Below, piece after piece: positions 11,357 through 23,804 of a DNA stretch of 64,000 bases. The notes under the pieces were generated by a model. It did no database searches. It was given only the letters and a program-made list of their open reading frames with translations, and was not told the DNA's origin. Source of the DNA: Macrotrachela quadricornifera (taxonomy: Eukaryota; Rotifera; Eurotatoria; Philodinida; Philodinidae); the NCBI GenBank assembly GCA_022393335.1, contig JAJEKB010020897.1, forward strand, positions 812,139 to 876,138, given 5' to 3'. The position numbers were made by a program, and so were the translations under genes. Every line of letters starts with the position of its first letter. The first letter of the stretch is position 1.

Positions 11357-12609
11357 GTTAGTACCAGGGACGGCGCGAAGAGGTTAGGGCAGGGGAGTGA
11401 TACCTAGAAAATCGGAGAAAAATTTCGCATTCTGCTTAAATTCGGGGGAAGGCTAAGCCTTTTTGTTTGTTATCGCTTTCTTTTCAAAGCAGACTTTACG
11501 ACATCCTTTGGACTACTATGAACGCACTTTATGCAATACAATATTGAGAGTTCCAACAAGAAATCTGATTATTTTAAAATTTTATTTTTCGTTCAGTTTT
11601 AACATTACAACTTTGTTCATGAAATAACACTAGAAAAATATGAATGCAAAAGGTTACAAGAAGCAATTTAAATACAAATACGACGTCCACATTTATTCTT
11701 TGGCCATCTTTCCACGACATTCTGTTTGAATATTTGCACGGTTTATTAAACGATACATAGGTTACTTAACTCGTTTGTACCGGATGTCCCATATACGAGA
11801 CGGAGGCATGAAACATCGGCATAGATGAGTTATAAAAGAGGAAATGTAAAGAGTGCTCCCTATGATAAGACCTCCAGTATTTGAGGTTACTTGCTATGGC
11901 ATTCATACTATATACTGAGCACAGGTCTAACTAGTTGCAGCGTTCTTATCTGGTAATTATGACAATAATGAAACATCATTTAGACTCTTTAAAGTATTAA
12001 ATATTCTTGAGGAATATTCTTTTTGCATTAGCAATCTGCCAATCAGATTGTTTCGCGCTGTTGTTGACGTGAGAAAGAAATATTTATACGTTTATCATTA
12101 ATATCCACATATTACATTATTTTTAATGTCAGATGCATCTAGCTATAACACTAATTTCTCGCTTAAATCTCAAGAATTCAAAAAATTAGTAGAATAGATT
12201 TCAAACTTAGATTTTTGCCAAATTTAGGTTAAGTTGTCCACTGTAATGCTCCGAAGTCAGGGAAAGTTGTTTACTGTAATTCTCCAAAACTGGAAAAAAT
12301 TGTCCATTGTGGATCTCCGAAATCGGAGAATTTTGACTAGTGTTGTTCTCCAATGTCGAAGAAAATCACACAATGATCCTGCAAATTTGGAGAAGATTGT
12401 CTACTGTAATGCTCCGAAATCGGAGAATTTTGACTAGTGTTGTTCTCCAATGTTGAAGAAAATCACATAACGATCCCACAAATTTGAAGAAAATTGATGC
12501 TATCAAAATTTACAAATTCGGAGAAAGCTTCAATAAAAATTTTCTAGAGCAGGGGAGTGCTCACCTCTACCACTCCCCCTCCCCCGGTCGCGCCGCCCCT
12601 GCTGAGTAC
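11357..12609. mobile_element. non-autonomous hAT-like element, 1.24 kb
   Basis: The element spans 11365-12601. Its ends are inverted: CAGGGACGGCGCGA on the left and CAGGGGCGGCGCGA as the reverse complement of the right. The flanking 8-mers GTTAGTAC and CTGAGTAC agree at 6 of 8 bases, a decayed 8-bp target duplication. A tandem repeat of about 120 bp with CTCCGAAATCGGAGAATT cores lies at 12230-12480. No transposase frame is present. The ends share CAGGGGCGGCG with the transposase-bearing hAT at 60613 onward. Confidence 0.7.
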
Positions 12610-12904
12610 TTTTAATTAGTTTTTTGTTCAAAATTCAGCTAACATATTTGATATCATCCACAACATAGAATCTAATGTTGAATAGACAATAATTAACTGA
12701 TTCAGATTCTCTGCCATTTATTTTCAATAGACAAGAATATCAGAAACGTACTTCATCTCGGTTTGGTAAATATTTACAAGACTATCATATATCAAACCAA
12801 ACTTATATCATCATTGATAGCAATACATATAAGCAACAGACTATATGCAGGTATCTCGATTATAAAAATTTCAAACCGCAATCGAAAGATCGATTTAATA
12901 GGAT
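12610..12904. other. short intergenic spacer between two hAT-type inserts
   Basis: No feature seen. Confidence 0.4.
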
Positions 12905-13103
12905 AAATAAATTAGTGGCGGATCCAGGAGGGGGGGCTGGGGGAGCTCAGCCCCCCCTCCCCCAGGATTGAGATGATCTAGCATTAAAATAGTGAAATAC
13001 ACTGATTTTCAGCTTGAAAACGGGGCTCAGCCCCTCCCAGAAAAAATTTTCCGGGGCTCAGCCCCCTCCAAAAAAAACTCCTGGCTCCGCCACTAAAATA
13101 AAT
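12905..13103. mobile_element. 183-bp hAT-type MITE with perfect 8-bp TSD
   Basis: The element is 12913-13095, with inverted ends TAGTGGCGGATCCAGGAG and TAGTGGCGGAGCCAGGAG (right end reverse-complemented). An exact AAATAAAT lies on both sides (12905-12912 and 13096-13103). The interior is full of GGGGCTCAGCCCC-like palindromes. Short, non-coding and recent enough to keep a perfect target duplication. Confidence 0.85.
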
Positions 13104-14823
13104 ATTGAGTCGTCGAAATAAATTCATACATGTAATACTTGAAACTTGAATTCAACTATTCAAGTTTTCAAATATTCCAGTATTCTCAAAAACTGATAGG
13201 CAAATAGAGTACGTATAGAAAAAATTAATAATTAAATCTATGATAAACAGAGCATTGAGTTGCTTTTATATTGAAAGAATACAGATTCGATTTAAATTCT
13301 TTTGAGTAAATAAAATGTAATTAATAAAAAAATTCTCTATACTGAGAGAATAGGTTCTAGTAACCTAAATTCATCTGTGTTTGCCTTTCGATAATATGTT
13401 ACAGATTGTCACATGGTAACTGTGGTAGAAAAAGCCATATGATAGTTATAATTTAATTAACTATAGAGAAGAGCATTTCATTAATGTATTCAAATTAATT
13501 GTATAGTATGACTTTAAAATATTATGAATATATTCAATATTTTTTTCTTGATGTTTCTTCACTATACAAATAAATATATAATCTATTACGTTAGTTTACA
13601 GATTGATATTATATAAATGACTATACAATTTTTAGAAATGTAGTTCTAAAAAACAAAATATAAACTAAAAAAATAGTGTCATTTTTATTTATTTATTCAG
13701 AAAGAGTGGTAATGTGATTATAAAAAAACAACGGAAAATGACACTTTCACAATAAGAATATAGATGAAATGATAAAATGGTACATGTGGTATAAATGTTC
13801 TGTGAGATAAAATTTTTCTTATTTCAAATCTTGTTTATTTCGCATGACTCTATATGAAACATTGATTCTTCATTTGATGTTCACATAGATTAACAAACAA
13901 AAGATATCATATCCAAAAGAAAAATAAATCAAATAAGACTCCAAGAAAAATAATTTCTTTGTTTGTTAATCTTTTTATTTTTATTGTATATTTAATTATT
14001 TTATACGTATCAGTAGCTTAATGTTAACCTTTTAATCAATCGATCCTCAACTAATATTGTAATGATATCTATGAAAAAAATTATCCTACGCTTTGTGCTA
14101 ATTCACTTTCAAAAGAAAGATAATTGTAATAAATAATATCATTATGTTCCTTTTTTTTGGTTGTGTACAGTTATATATATTTACATGCTGATTAGAACCT
14201 TGAACGCTTCAGTAGTCACAGTCAAAAATGGGTTTTACCCATGTTCTTGTATTTCTTTACAGAAAAATGAGTCATACATGTAAAACGTCATGAAAATCGA
14301 TATAGATCAATGTTCTTGAATAGATTTTATCGGTTAATACAAATCTAATTAATGAAATCTATCCAAATTTTACTCGAAGTAAGACATATAGTTTTGATTC
14401 ATTACTCAAATTAATAACACATTGGTTATTTTACTTGTGTTTTTGAATATGAGAAAACGCCTTTTTACTACTGTATTTTGATAAATCTACTTATACAAAA
14501 TGTGCAAATGATGATTAAAAAAAAGGTAAAATGTTATCAAATAATCAATCTTTTTCACTTTATTTTGTGATTAATACTTATGCTTAAATAAATCAAAAGA
14601 GTCTTCTTGTTGTTTGACTATTCTTTATCAATAATCACCAGTTACTAGATCAAAAAAAGGTAATATTAAATTTTCTTTTTTGTATAAATTTAAATCTTCA
14701 ATAAAAAAATTATTTGATAATAAACGAATATTTCTTTTTTGGAATAATAAAAATAATACTAATTATTTTTTATGTATAATTATTAATATATTTAAGGTTT
14801 TTATTTTGTGTTAATAATAAATT
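13104..14823. other. intergenic upstream of the OPT gene
   Basis: AT-rich, with no coding frame. It should include the promoter of the transporter gene, but no element is recognisable. Confidence 0.45.
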
Positions 14824-17800
14824 ATGACCTTGGTAAAAGATTGTCCTCGTATTGATTTATCATCAAATTCTGATATTGATACATTGAATTTATTAACTAA
14901 TAAACAATATCAAAATGAAGAAGTTTGTATTAATAAATAAAAATATGAAAATATTTTATTTCTATTGTATTTTTTAAAAGATTCAAATGCAAAATCAAAC
15001 TGAAATAATTAATAGAAGAAAATTCAAATTTTCACCAGTTTTAATTGATGCTGAACAATCATCATTTGAAGAAACACTTGGAATTGTATCAAATAATGAT
15101 GATCCTCAAATGTTATGTTTAACATTTCGTAGTTGTTTTATAGGTCTTCTTTTTACTATTATATCATCATCTGTTAATACTTATTTTTCTTATCGAACTA
15201 AATATTATGGTTTTCATAGTGTTATTTCAATATTATTAGCTTACCTAATTGGAAAATTTTTTGAATTAATTTTACCAAAATATCAATGGTTTAAAGATCA
15301 TTGGTATTCATTTTCATTTAATCCTGGTCCATTTACAATAAAAGAACATACAATTATATATACTATGGCTTATATTGCTGGTCAAAGAGCTCAATCTTAT
15401 GATTTATTTGTTACAATAAAAATTGAGAAAACAGAAGATACACCTGAGATGCCACATTATCTATTAGGTCTTCTATTTGTTATTTGTATACAATTACTTG
15501 GATATAGTCTTGCTGGTAAGTTTATATTCAACTGTCACTATCAAAAAATAATACTATAACATATTCAACAAGCCATGCAATAGACTGGATTTTTCTAAAG
15601 GAATCTAATAGTTCTATTATGAACTTATAAGAAATATATATAAATGTGATACTATAATCCATATAGAAGTATGCTGAAATTTTAATAACTTTACATAATC
15701 AAGTATTTCATCGGTTCATAATCTTTCAAAAAGGTACTTTCAGCCGTAGTATGTGACCTTACACCTTGAAACTTAACTTACAAATTGAACTTTTTATGAA
15801 TTTAGACATGATAATCCATATCGTTATAACCGATCGAAAATCGATAGTTCAAGTAGTTACTCATTTTTGCATTCCTATTTGATTGATTTCTACTTGAAAA
15901 AGTTGATTTTAATTGATTAAGATATATTATGTTTAGACGGTGCTACAACTTTCTGTATTGATTCATCAACTAACTAATAGTTATTTTCATGGCGCTATTT
16001 TTATTAAATGTCTAATTAATACTAACGATTTGAGCATACTTACGAATATAAGGAAGGACAATTTTGGCTCAAATTTGATGTTTATTTAAAAGTTAAATAT
16101 TTATATAGTAAGAATTAAATACACATCAAGATAAAGCACTACGATTAACGGGTAATTTTTGACCAGTTATAGTAATATGGGAACTATTCGATAAAAGAAC
16201 CCTATATTTAATCGACACTCTTTGGAAAATTAGATAATACCTCTGTAGGACAATTGGTACATATATTTTAATCATCGGCTACTTATAATAGGAAGACTGA
16301 CTTGATCTGTTTTTAGTATTTTAGAAGATATAATAACCTGACAATATTAACTATGCAAAATTTGATCGTTATCATATGAGTTAAAATATCGAATTTCATT
16401 GAAAAACTAATGAATCTTATTTTGGAACGAGAGAATATGTATTTTATATAATTTTTTGAATTTTGATGTACAGAAGAGAAACTTTATGTTCTCTTTTCCT
16501 ATCTTCGAAAATCTCGGTATTATGATTATATACCAGAGGTGATACTTCATTCTATTTTAATAATAAAGTCTTAAGTGTAAAAACATCTGTTTTGAATTGA
16601 ATTAGACATAAAAGTTTTTAGATAAATTTCGATATGTAAAATCTAATCAAAATAATATTTGTTAAAGGTATGTTTCGTCGTATTCTTGTTTGGCCTTCTG
16701 AAATGGTTTGGCTTTGGAATTTTCCATATATGGTAACATTACGAACATTGAATGAAAAAGAATCTTTATTAACTCCACGATGGGTAGGTTTAACTCGACG
16801 TCGATTTTTTTTTATAATTCTTCTTTGTGCATTTATTTTTCATTGGTTTCCAAGTTTTATTTTTCCTATGTTAAATTATTTTCCATGGTGGTGTTTAATA
16901 AATGAAAATTCTACAATTCTTTCTCAATTAACGGGACCAGCAGGATTAGCTATAGGTTTAATTCCATTAAATTGGAATCGATATCTTTATCCATATATGA
17001 CACCACTTGTTCAACCATGGTGGGCTTATGCGAATATGATTATTGGTTTTATTATTATTGGTTGGATTCTCATTCCTATATTGTATTATTCAAATGTATT
17101 AAATTGGTCTAAACTTCCAATAATAGGTGATAATCCATATGTATCACCACAGGATCAACATAAACCTCAATATTCTGTTACATCTGCAGTTATAACATAC
17201 GTATATTTTGGTGTAATGGTATCTTTATTGATTCATACATTTATTTATCATGGTCGTGATATATTAAAATATATTCGAACATCATTAAAAAATCGTCAAA
17301 ATGATGTACATTGTACACTTATTAGTCAATATAAAGAAGCATCAGATTGGATATATGGAATTCTTTTTCTCATAACATTTGTAGTAACATGTCTTATTTG
17401 TCATTTTACTCATTTAATGCCATGGTATTATGTATTTGTTATTGTTGGTCTTAATGTAATATTAATTGTACCTATATCAATAGTTCAAGTAAGTTAGTTT
17501 TTCTAAACATATGAAATTAACATAATGAATTAAATATCAATTTAATTTATTTTCTCTTATGAATATTTTGTTTTTAATTGTTTAGTCACAAACTGGAATA
17601 TACATACAGTCTAGCACTGCGCTATATTTATTAGGTGGTTTAATATTTCATAATCGTCCAATGTCAAATACAACTTTCTTTCATTTTACATTTGGCAGTC
17701 AAAGCCAAGCTATATTTCTTCTTCAAAATTTTAAATTAGCTCATTATATTAAAATATCTCCAAGAACATTATTTATTGTACAAGTAATAACTACTATTAT

Positions 17801-20800
17801 ATCATCGACAATAGGTTATGCCATTACACAATACTTATTATCAAACAAGAAAGACTTTTGTATACATGATGATTGGACATGTACAGGAATATCTACTGGC
17901 AAATTTTATGCTACTGAAGGTCAGAAATATTTTTTCTTTAAATATTCAATTAGTTTAGTATCGAATTTTACTATTTTTTCAAAATATGAAAAGATTGAGT
18001 TATTTATGAACACGAAGAAAAATTAAGATAAATATTGGTAATAATTGGAGCAAAGATTAGTCGATCAGATTAATCCATTGTTGGCGGGTTTTTTTTTTGA
18101 AAAAGTTGAGTTTTTTAAAACATTAAAAGCAGATGTTTATTCAATAAAAAACCATTATCAAAAGTGTTTTAGATTATGACAAGCTTTGAAACAGTCAATT
18201 ACGCATTATTGTATATTTGACTGATTTTTCATCTTTTTTTGTATGAGCGTGTACGTGATATTTCCACTAAGCAGCAGCTTTTGAGACCGTTGAAGGAACA
18301 AGTGATGGAAAATGTCTAGCAGATAAACATAGTGGTGAACCAATTGCTGGTCTCCCGATAGAAATTTTTTCTGGTTACTATACTTTAATATAATATTTTT
18401 TATCAATTGAAGACGAAAGTCTGTCAGTTGAGTATTCTTTGAATCTTGCGTGTTATATAAATGAAAAGCATTGATCGAAACCATATCAACCACGTGAAAA
18501 AATAACTTCTTATACCATTTTATTGTTTTTCTAATACATTCTGTAGAACTTGATTGCATATCAACTAAATCGATTGCTTTCATATTTTCGTTTTGATTTT
18601 GAACACAGGCAGATTTCATAATTTGTTTTCCTGTTTTGTGATCAATTTTGTTAATTGCTACCATTCGTGAGCCATGAATAGTTGATAACATATATACTTC
18701 CCGTTTGTCCATCCATTTTATAGCTATTATAGACTAACAACTTCTATATACTTGCTCCCTTCTTTTCAACTTTTCTTTAAAATAAGACATACTACTTCTG
18801 TACCTTGATTATAAAATTCCATAAATACTTTTGGGCTTGTGTACCAATTGTCCATGTACAGTATATGTTATTTTTGAAAATAAGTTTTCATTAGTTTTAT
18901 TACGGCTGATTCAAATACTCCTAAGTTATGTATTATCTCAACTTCTATACCAGTACCTGTGTACATAATAAAATCTAATACATATTTTGTTTGACAGTCG
19001 CAGAGAATGAATAGCTTAACACCAAATCCATGCCTTTTTGATGAAATATATTGCTTGAATGATAAATGTTCTTTCCAAAGCAATAAACTTTAGTCAAAAC
19101 ATATATTTTGAGAAGGCTTGTAAAATTTCTGGAACTTTTCTTGCATATGATGAATAATTGCCGGTACTTTATAAAGTTTACTTGAGTTATTTTCGTCATT
19201 ATTGAATAGAATCTGTTTCTTGAAACTAATTCTCTATATGTTGGAGTTATGATAATAGGATCTATTGATCAGTAATCTTTGACAAAACTTTTCTGTACTG
19301 CATCCATCCATATTGTGTTGCAAGAAAGACATATTTCTTCGAAATTTATTGTATACTGTTGCGCTTAATGACTTATTGTTGGTCCCAGGTGGATTAACCC
19401 AAGAGTCGGATCCGATATCGAATGCGACAAAATAACATCGGATCCGACAAAATTCTTGTGACGGAATCACATTGGATTCCGAAGTGTTGTGATCCGATCG
19501 GATTCTATGTTAAATTCGATAGTCGGATACGATAAGCTTTAAAGACCATGCGTAGGTAGTGCTTAAATCACTGCTCAAAGAATTTGCAACAACTGACACT
19601 TTTCCGACGGAATCCAACGCAATTCCGCCACCCGGAATCCTATAAAATCCTGTTGGATGATTGGATCCGATTGGATCCAACATCGGATTTGTTCACCTGA
19701 GATGATACTTGTTAGTTTCTTCTACAGTGTATTCCATAGTTTTCTGATCGACAAACAGTTCAAAATAAGCAATAGGATCGTTTCCTAATTGTAAAATACT
19801 TGATATTCCTGTGCTTTCATTACTGAAGTAGAATGATTTAGGAATAAATCTTGAAGATTTTCAGTTGAGAAATTCTCTTCTTTTCTTTTTTGGTTATGGT
19901 TTTTTTGCTTTTTCGTCAGAATCTGCTGTTGAATCATCAGAATACATGTAAATTTCAGTATCAGAATCGGACTTTGCATCAGCTAAAATTTCCGAAATTT
20001 AGTTTTCACGTAAACTGTTTTTTTCTTGCTGTGCACAATGAACTTCAAAGGTGATACGAATGAAGTTTTGTTTTTGTATATGTGTAAGTTCGATTTATTC
20101 GTGTAACACTTGAGAAGATGTATATATAAGAATAGCGATAGTAAAAGAAGAGAAGAATGAAAGTGGCGACAAAGAGGAGAATATGAACGAAAGTGACCAT
20201 ATATATATGTATACAGGAGAAAAGGAAAAATGCCAAGGTAGACGCACTGGAATGTATAGGAAAAATTCTGATAAAGAATAATGACAAAGGAAGAAAATTT
20301 CCATTATCCATTATTGAAAATTACTAAATGCACTATGTTTGAATTTTTCTAATACTTCGAAATACTGACAGATTACTTTATCAATAAAGAAAATGTACTC
20401 TGCAGGCTGTTTCTACTCGCTTGTGATTGATTTGAAACATATACCTTTCCTCAACTTTGAGAAAATATTCGAGGTGGTGTATATATCATACCCGGCAACA
20501 AAGGGTTAAAATATTAATTTGAATAAAATAGATAAATATCATAAAAGATCTTTAATTGTTTTTTTTTGTATTATATGCAGTTTATTAACCCTCCACCCAT
20601 GACAGTACCTACATGAATAAATGTGTGAAATACAAATGTTTTATATGAAGAAAATAATACAAAGAAAAAATAGAGAGAATGCAGAGAAAACAATAGAAGG
20701 AAAAACATAAGTCATGAACAACGTTTTATACAGAGCCAAACCACTTTGATATACGAACGGAGTAGAATTTTGGCGAATATCATTGGTTCGAGACGGGCGA

Positions 20801-21344
20801 CTCGAACATTATGCCAACATTCAAGAGCCAATTAGGTTACCATTTCACCGTTTTTTCCTTTCCCCCAGATCTTTAACTATTTTGAAGTAACTCATCCTTT
20901 ATTTCTATAGATTTGAATAAATTATATGGTCTTAATTCTGTTTATCCATGGTTGTTATGCATAACAATTGCTATTGGTATATTACCTTTATTTATTTGGA
21001 TTAGTCAACGATTTTTTCCTAATATAAAATGGATAAAATCTATACATATTCCAGTTATGTTCACATATCTACAACCTTTATCAAGTCCATTAAATGGTTA
21101 TCTTAGTTTTCCTAGTTGGTTATTACTTGGAGTTATTTTTCGAAAAATTATTCGTCATTGGTGGTTTGATAGATATGCATTTTTATTTCAAATGGCTATG
21201 ATTATGGGAACATTTATTGCAAGTTCTTTTGTTTTTTTCATATTTATTTATAATGATATAAATTTTCCTAATTGGTGGGGAACACAAAAAAATATTTGTC
21301 CACTTGCGTATGGTAATATTCATGGACAGCCAGTGAACACATGA
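14824..21344 (+). CDS. OPT-family oligopeptide transporter, 5 exons, 740 aa
   Basis: A proton-coupled importer of small peptides (or peptide/metal chelates in some subfamilies), with many membrane helices. Exons are 14824-14922, 14981-15515, 16668-17488, 17586-17919 and 20911-21344. All junctions are GT...AG and phases agree (0, 1, 0, 1), giving 2223 nt. OPT landmarks in order are DDPQ followed by TFRSCFIG, the diagnostic NPGPFTIKEH, LVWPSEMVW with TLRTLNEKE, GPAGLAIG, a KLAHYIKISPRTLF segment, and a C-terminal NWWG then CPLA. The predicted length is normal for the family. The IWGxIGP stretch usually found after the Cys pair is missing between exons 4 and 5, so a small exon may have been lost or missed in the 2991-nt intron that holds the piggyBac element. 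Intron 2 is 1152 nt; introns 1 and 3 are 58 and 97 nt. The OPT family is known from fungi, plants and prokaryotes, so transfer is likely (inferred). Confidence 0.85.
18206..19985 (-). pseudogene. piggyBac transposase, decayed
   Basis: Pieces of a DDE_Tnp_1_7 (piggyBac) transposase appear in several frames. From N to C they are: an acidic then basic N-terminus (YMYSDDSTADSDEKAKK, KKKRREF); NDPIAYFELFVDQ followed by YTVEETNKYHLR; KSLSATVYNKFRRNM; LLWKEHLSFKQYISSKRHG; GFGVKLFILCDCQTKYVLDF with MYTGTGIE; YMDNWYTS-like sequence near 18850; and KREVYMLSTIHGSRMV, then KTIKWYKKLFFHVVD and NAFHLYNT. The order matches the family. Frameshifts, stops and a 320-bp insertion (about 19384-19703) break it, so it cannot be functional as it stands. 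Confidence 0.8.
19384..19703. mobile_element. 320-bp palindromic insert inside the piggyBac transposase
   Basis: The transposase reading NKYHLR on one side and NNKSLSATVYNKF on the other is interrupted by DNA whose ends are inverted (CCCAGGTGGA, and CTCAGGTGAAC from the right). Its interior repeats GGATCCGAT-like words in both orientations. A clear target duplication was not found. Boundaries are good to a few bases. Confidence 0.55.
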
Positions 21345-22736
21345 GAAAATATCTAAAAACCATAATCAATAGTCGGTTTTTTTTTGTTAAAATTTTTAAA
21401 TAAAGATTTCATAAATATGTATACAATACATACGATAGTTAATGTCTATTCTCATGAAATAATATCAGATAAACAAGGATATTGAGTTTTTACAGATTGA
21501 AGACTTAATTCTAAGAAATATTGTTTCGATGCATTTTCTAGAAAGCATGATTTCGATCAATTGTTGTTAGTGTGATAGACACTGAAAAACTTTTTAAAAT
21601 TTTATATAAAATCGATTTTCTTTTGTATAAGATTATGTTTTTAAATTGTAGAGTGTAATTAGGGATAGGTCTTATCGGAACCCGCTTTTTGAATTTCTTC
21701 TTTGTTTGAATAAAAAAGAACTTAGAATTCAAATATTAGGCACTGATACAGCACAATCTTTAGTTATTTGAAGAGATATTTTATTAATAATCTATTCTAA
21801 TTAAAACTGATATTCTTTAAAATTTTGGTTGAATTTAATTGTTTATGAAGGGCTCTTTCTTAATTGAACTATATGATACATACAAAAAAAGAAAATACTG
21901 AACAGACAACTAGATCTCCTGTAAATTTTTTGATACCTTCTCTCTCAAAATTCAAACGATTACGGCATCTCTACCTACTATAATGATATTAATCGCTAAA
22001 TATTATATTACTTTTCTTTATTCTTGTACTGTTTGCTCTATGATCACTTGCTTATTTACTTTGAAAAAGCATATCACAACTATGATTTTTCATAAAAAAT
22101 AATCTCGAACAAATTTTAAAAGAGAATTTTTTAAATAGTTATTCTTTTTTTAAATTATATTCTATAAAAAGGATTTAAACATTATTTATTGTATGAATAT
22201 ATCTGTGTTGACAAATGATGTAACCTTGATATTTATATCAAAAGATGTGCTGTCGAAATCTCTACTAATAATTTTTTCCATAATCAAAATAAAATATTAG
22301 ATTTTCAAGGACTTTTTTATTTTATGATAAGAATTTTCAGCGGTACATCTTTTGAAAAAATAATAATCGAAGTATTGTCCTTTTTCCAAGTCGAGATATA
22401 TTGAAAATAAAAAAAAAAATCTTTTCAACATTTTTTAATATTGTAAATACGATGAGATATATGCACTGTATGTCATAATGTTCTAAAAATGAAAAGATCT
22501 ATGTGTCAACTAGTCTTTCATTAATTTATTATGCTTCTCTTTGTTTTTTGACACATATAATTATTATTATATACGTAGTAGAGATTCGAATTACGTGCAT
22601 ATTTTTTTTTCATGTCAAGAACAAAACACATCATGTTTTAAATCGATTTTTAAAGACATTTTGAATTGTTATAATACAATGTTCAAATCAGATTTTATTT
22701 TATTTAATTGTAAATATATAAAGAAATAAAATAAAT
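21345..22736. other. intergenic, no gene recognised
   Basis: AT-rich spacer between the 3' end of the OPT gene and the 3' end of the minus-strand GPCR. No supported feature. Confidence 0.5.
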
Positions 22737-23804
22737 TTAATAATTATTCGTGTTCATAGGAGTTATTGACCATAGAAATATTCGTCGTGTACGTCGATGA
22801 AATGGACGAAATAATTGATGTTTAAGACTATCTCGAAATACTTTACTTGTTAATGTATTAAGATAAAATGTTTTACAATAATTCATATAATAGAACCATC
22901 GTCCAATAAAAGAAAATATAAGAAAGAGAGAAAAAAATAAAGGTTCTAGAGATAATCTTTGATGAAAACCAAGAAGATAAATAATAATGTATGGAATATT
23001 TAAAATAACTGTTAGAATAACTTGAACAAGTAACATACTTATCATATGTTGATTACATCGACTCAAAACTTGTTGTTTTGTATTTCGCTGTATTGATTTT
23101 ATTTTTTGATTTTCTTTTTGTTGTTGAGGATAAACTCGCTTTCGACTTAATTGTACATTACGATAAATCAATAAACCAAATATACATAAAAATAAAGGAA
23201 CAATAGCTCCATTAAATAATGAAAAGAAATATCCATCGATTATTGTAAGAAATGGAGTTGATGCTCCTGCTTCAACTATACATCTATCTGCATTTAATGA
23301 TGTATTGTATGAAATCGGAATGTGTAATGCAAATAAAGCCAAGATTAGAAATACAACTATTACTAAAATACGACTTAATCTTAAATTACTTAATTTTCGA
23401 AGTTGATATTTAAGTGAACTTGTACAAAATCGATCGATTGATGCAAGTGTAATAAATGTAGATGATGAACAAGTTAAAAGAAATGTTACATAATTTCCCA
23501 ATTTACACCAAAGTCTAGTTGTAAAAATAGTATTAGGAATAGATGAATTTAATGCAGGTATAATCTGTATTAAAATAACTGCTTGCATAATACAAAAATC
23601 AATAATTGAAGTCGATAAGAAATATGTTGAACAAGGATTAATTCGAATTTGTTTATGAAGAAATGTTATTATATTAAGAACGGAACCAATAATACCAATG
23701 ATGTATAACAAAACAAGCATGTATTTATCCATTATTACAAGAGTAGTAGATACTAGAGTTGTATCCAATTTTAATGATAATATTGGAAATGTTGAGTTCG
23801 ACAT
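22737..23804 (-). CDS. rhodopsin-like GPCR (7TM), 355 aa
   Basis: A single-exon class A receptor with a complete seven-helix profile. Helix 1 is near residues 28-50 (LLYIIGIIGSVLNIITFL). The helix-3 motif is LASIDRF near 120-127. A Cys in the second outer loop (DRCIVEAG) can pair with the Cys at the top of helix 3 (RLWCKLGN). The third inner loop is long, basic and Gln-rich (about 215-245). Helix 7 has MNYCKTFYLNTL in place of NPxxY, followed by SKVFRDSL as helix 8. N-terminal NST gives a possible glycosylation site. It is not a close copy of the receptor at 939-1889, though both belong to the same broad peptide-receptor-like set. The ligand is unknown. Confidence 0.87.
   Translation of the reverse strand: MSNSTFPILSLKLDTTLVSTTLVIMDKYMLVLLYIIGIIGSVLNIITFLHKQIRINPCSTYFLSTSIIDFCIMQAVILIQIIPALNSSIPNTIFTTRLWCKLGNYVTFLLTCSSSTFITLASIDRFCTSSLKYQLRKLSNLRLSRILVIVVFLILALFALHIPISYNTSLNADRCIVEAGASTPFLTIIDGYFFSLFNGAIVPLFLCIFGLLIYRNVQLSRKRVYPQQQKENQKIKSIQRNTKQQVLSRCNQHMISMLLVQVILTVILNIPYIIIYLLGFHQRLSLEPLFFSLFLIFSFIGRWFYYMNYCKTFYLNTLTSKVFRDSLKHQLFRPFHRRTRRIFLWSITPMNTNNY

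Larger units (their letters stand above)
18070..20509. mobile_element. piggyBac-type transposon in OPT intron 4
   Basis: TTAA at 18070-18073 and 20506-20509 bracket a 2.43-kb insert. The left end reads TCCATTGTTGGCGGGT. The right end, reverse-complemented, reads CCCTTTGTTGCCGGGT, a good terminal inverted repeat. A degraded piggyBac transposase lies inside on the minus strand. Removing the insert would leave an intron of about 0.55 kb. It is antisense to the host gene and leaves the exons intact. Confidence 0.85.

Noticed and set aside
20045..20311. Two overlapping minus-strand frames rich in Phe/Ile/Ser
   Set aside because: Low-complexity antisense of the AT-rich end of the piggyBac element.
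20585..20610. TTAACCCTCCACCC as another piggyBac end
   Set aside because: No inverted partner next to a second TTAA could be found.
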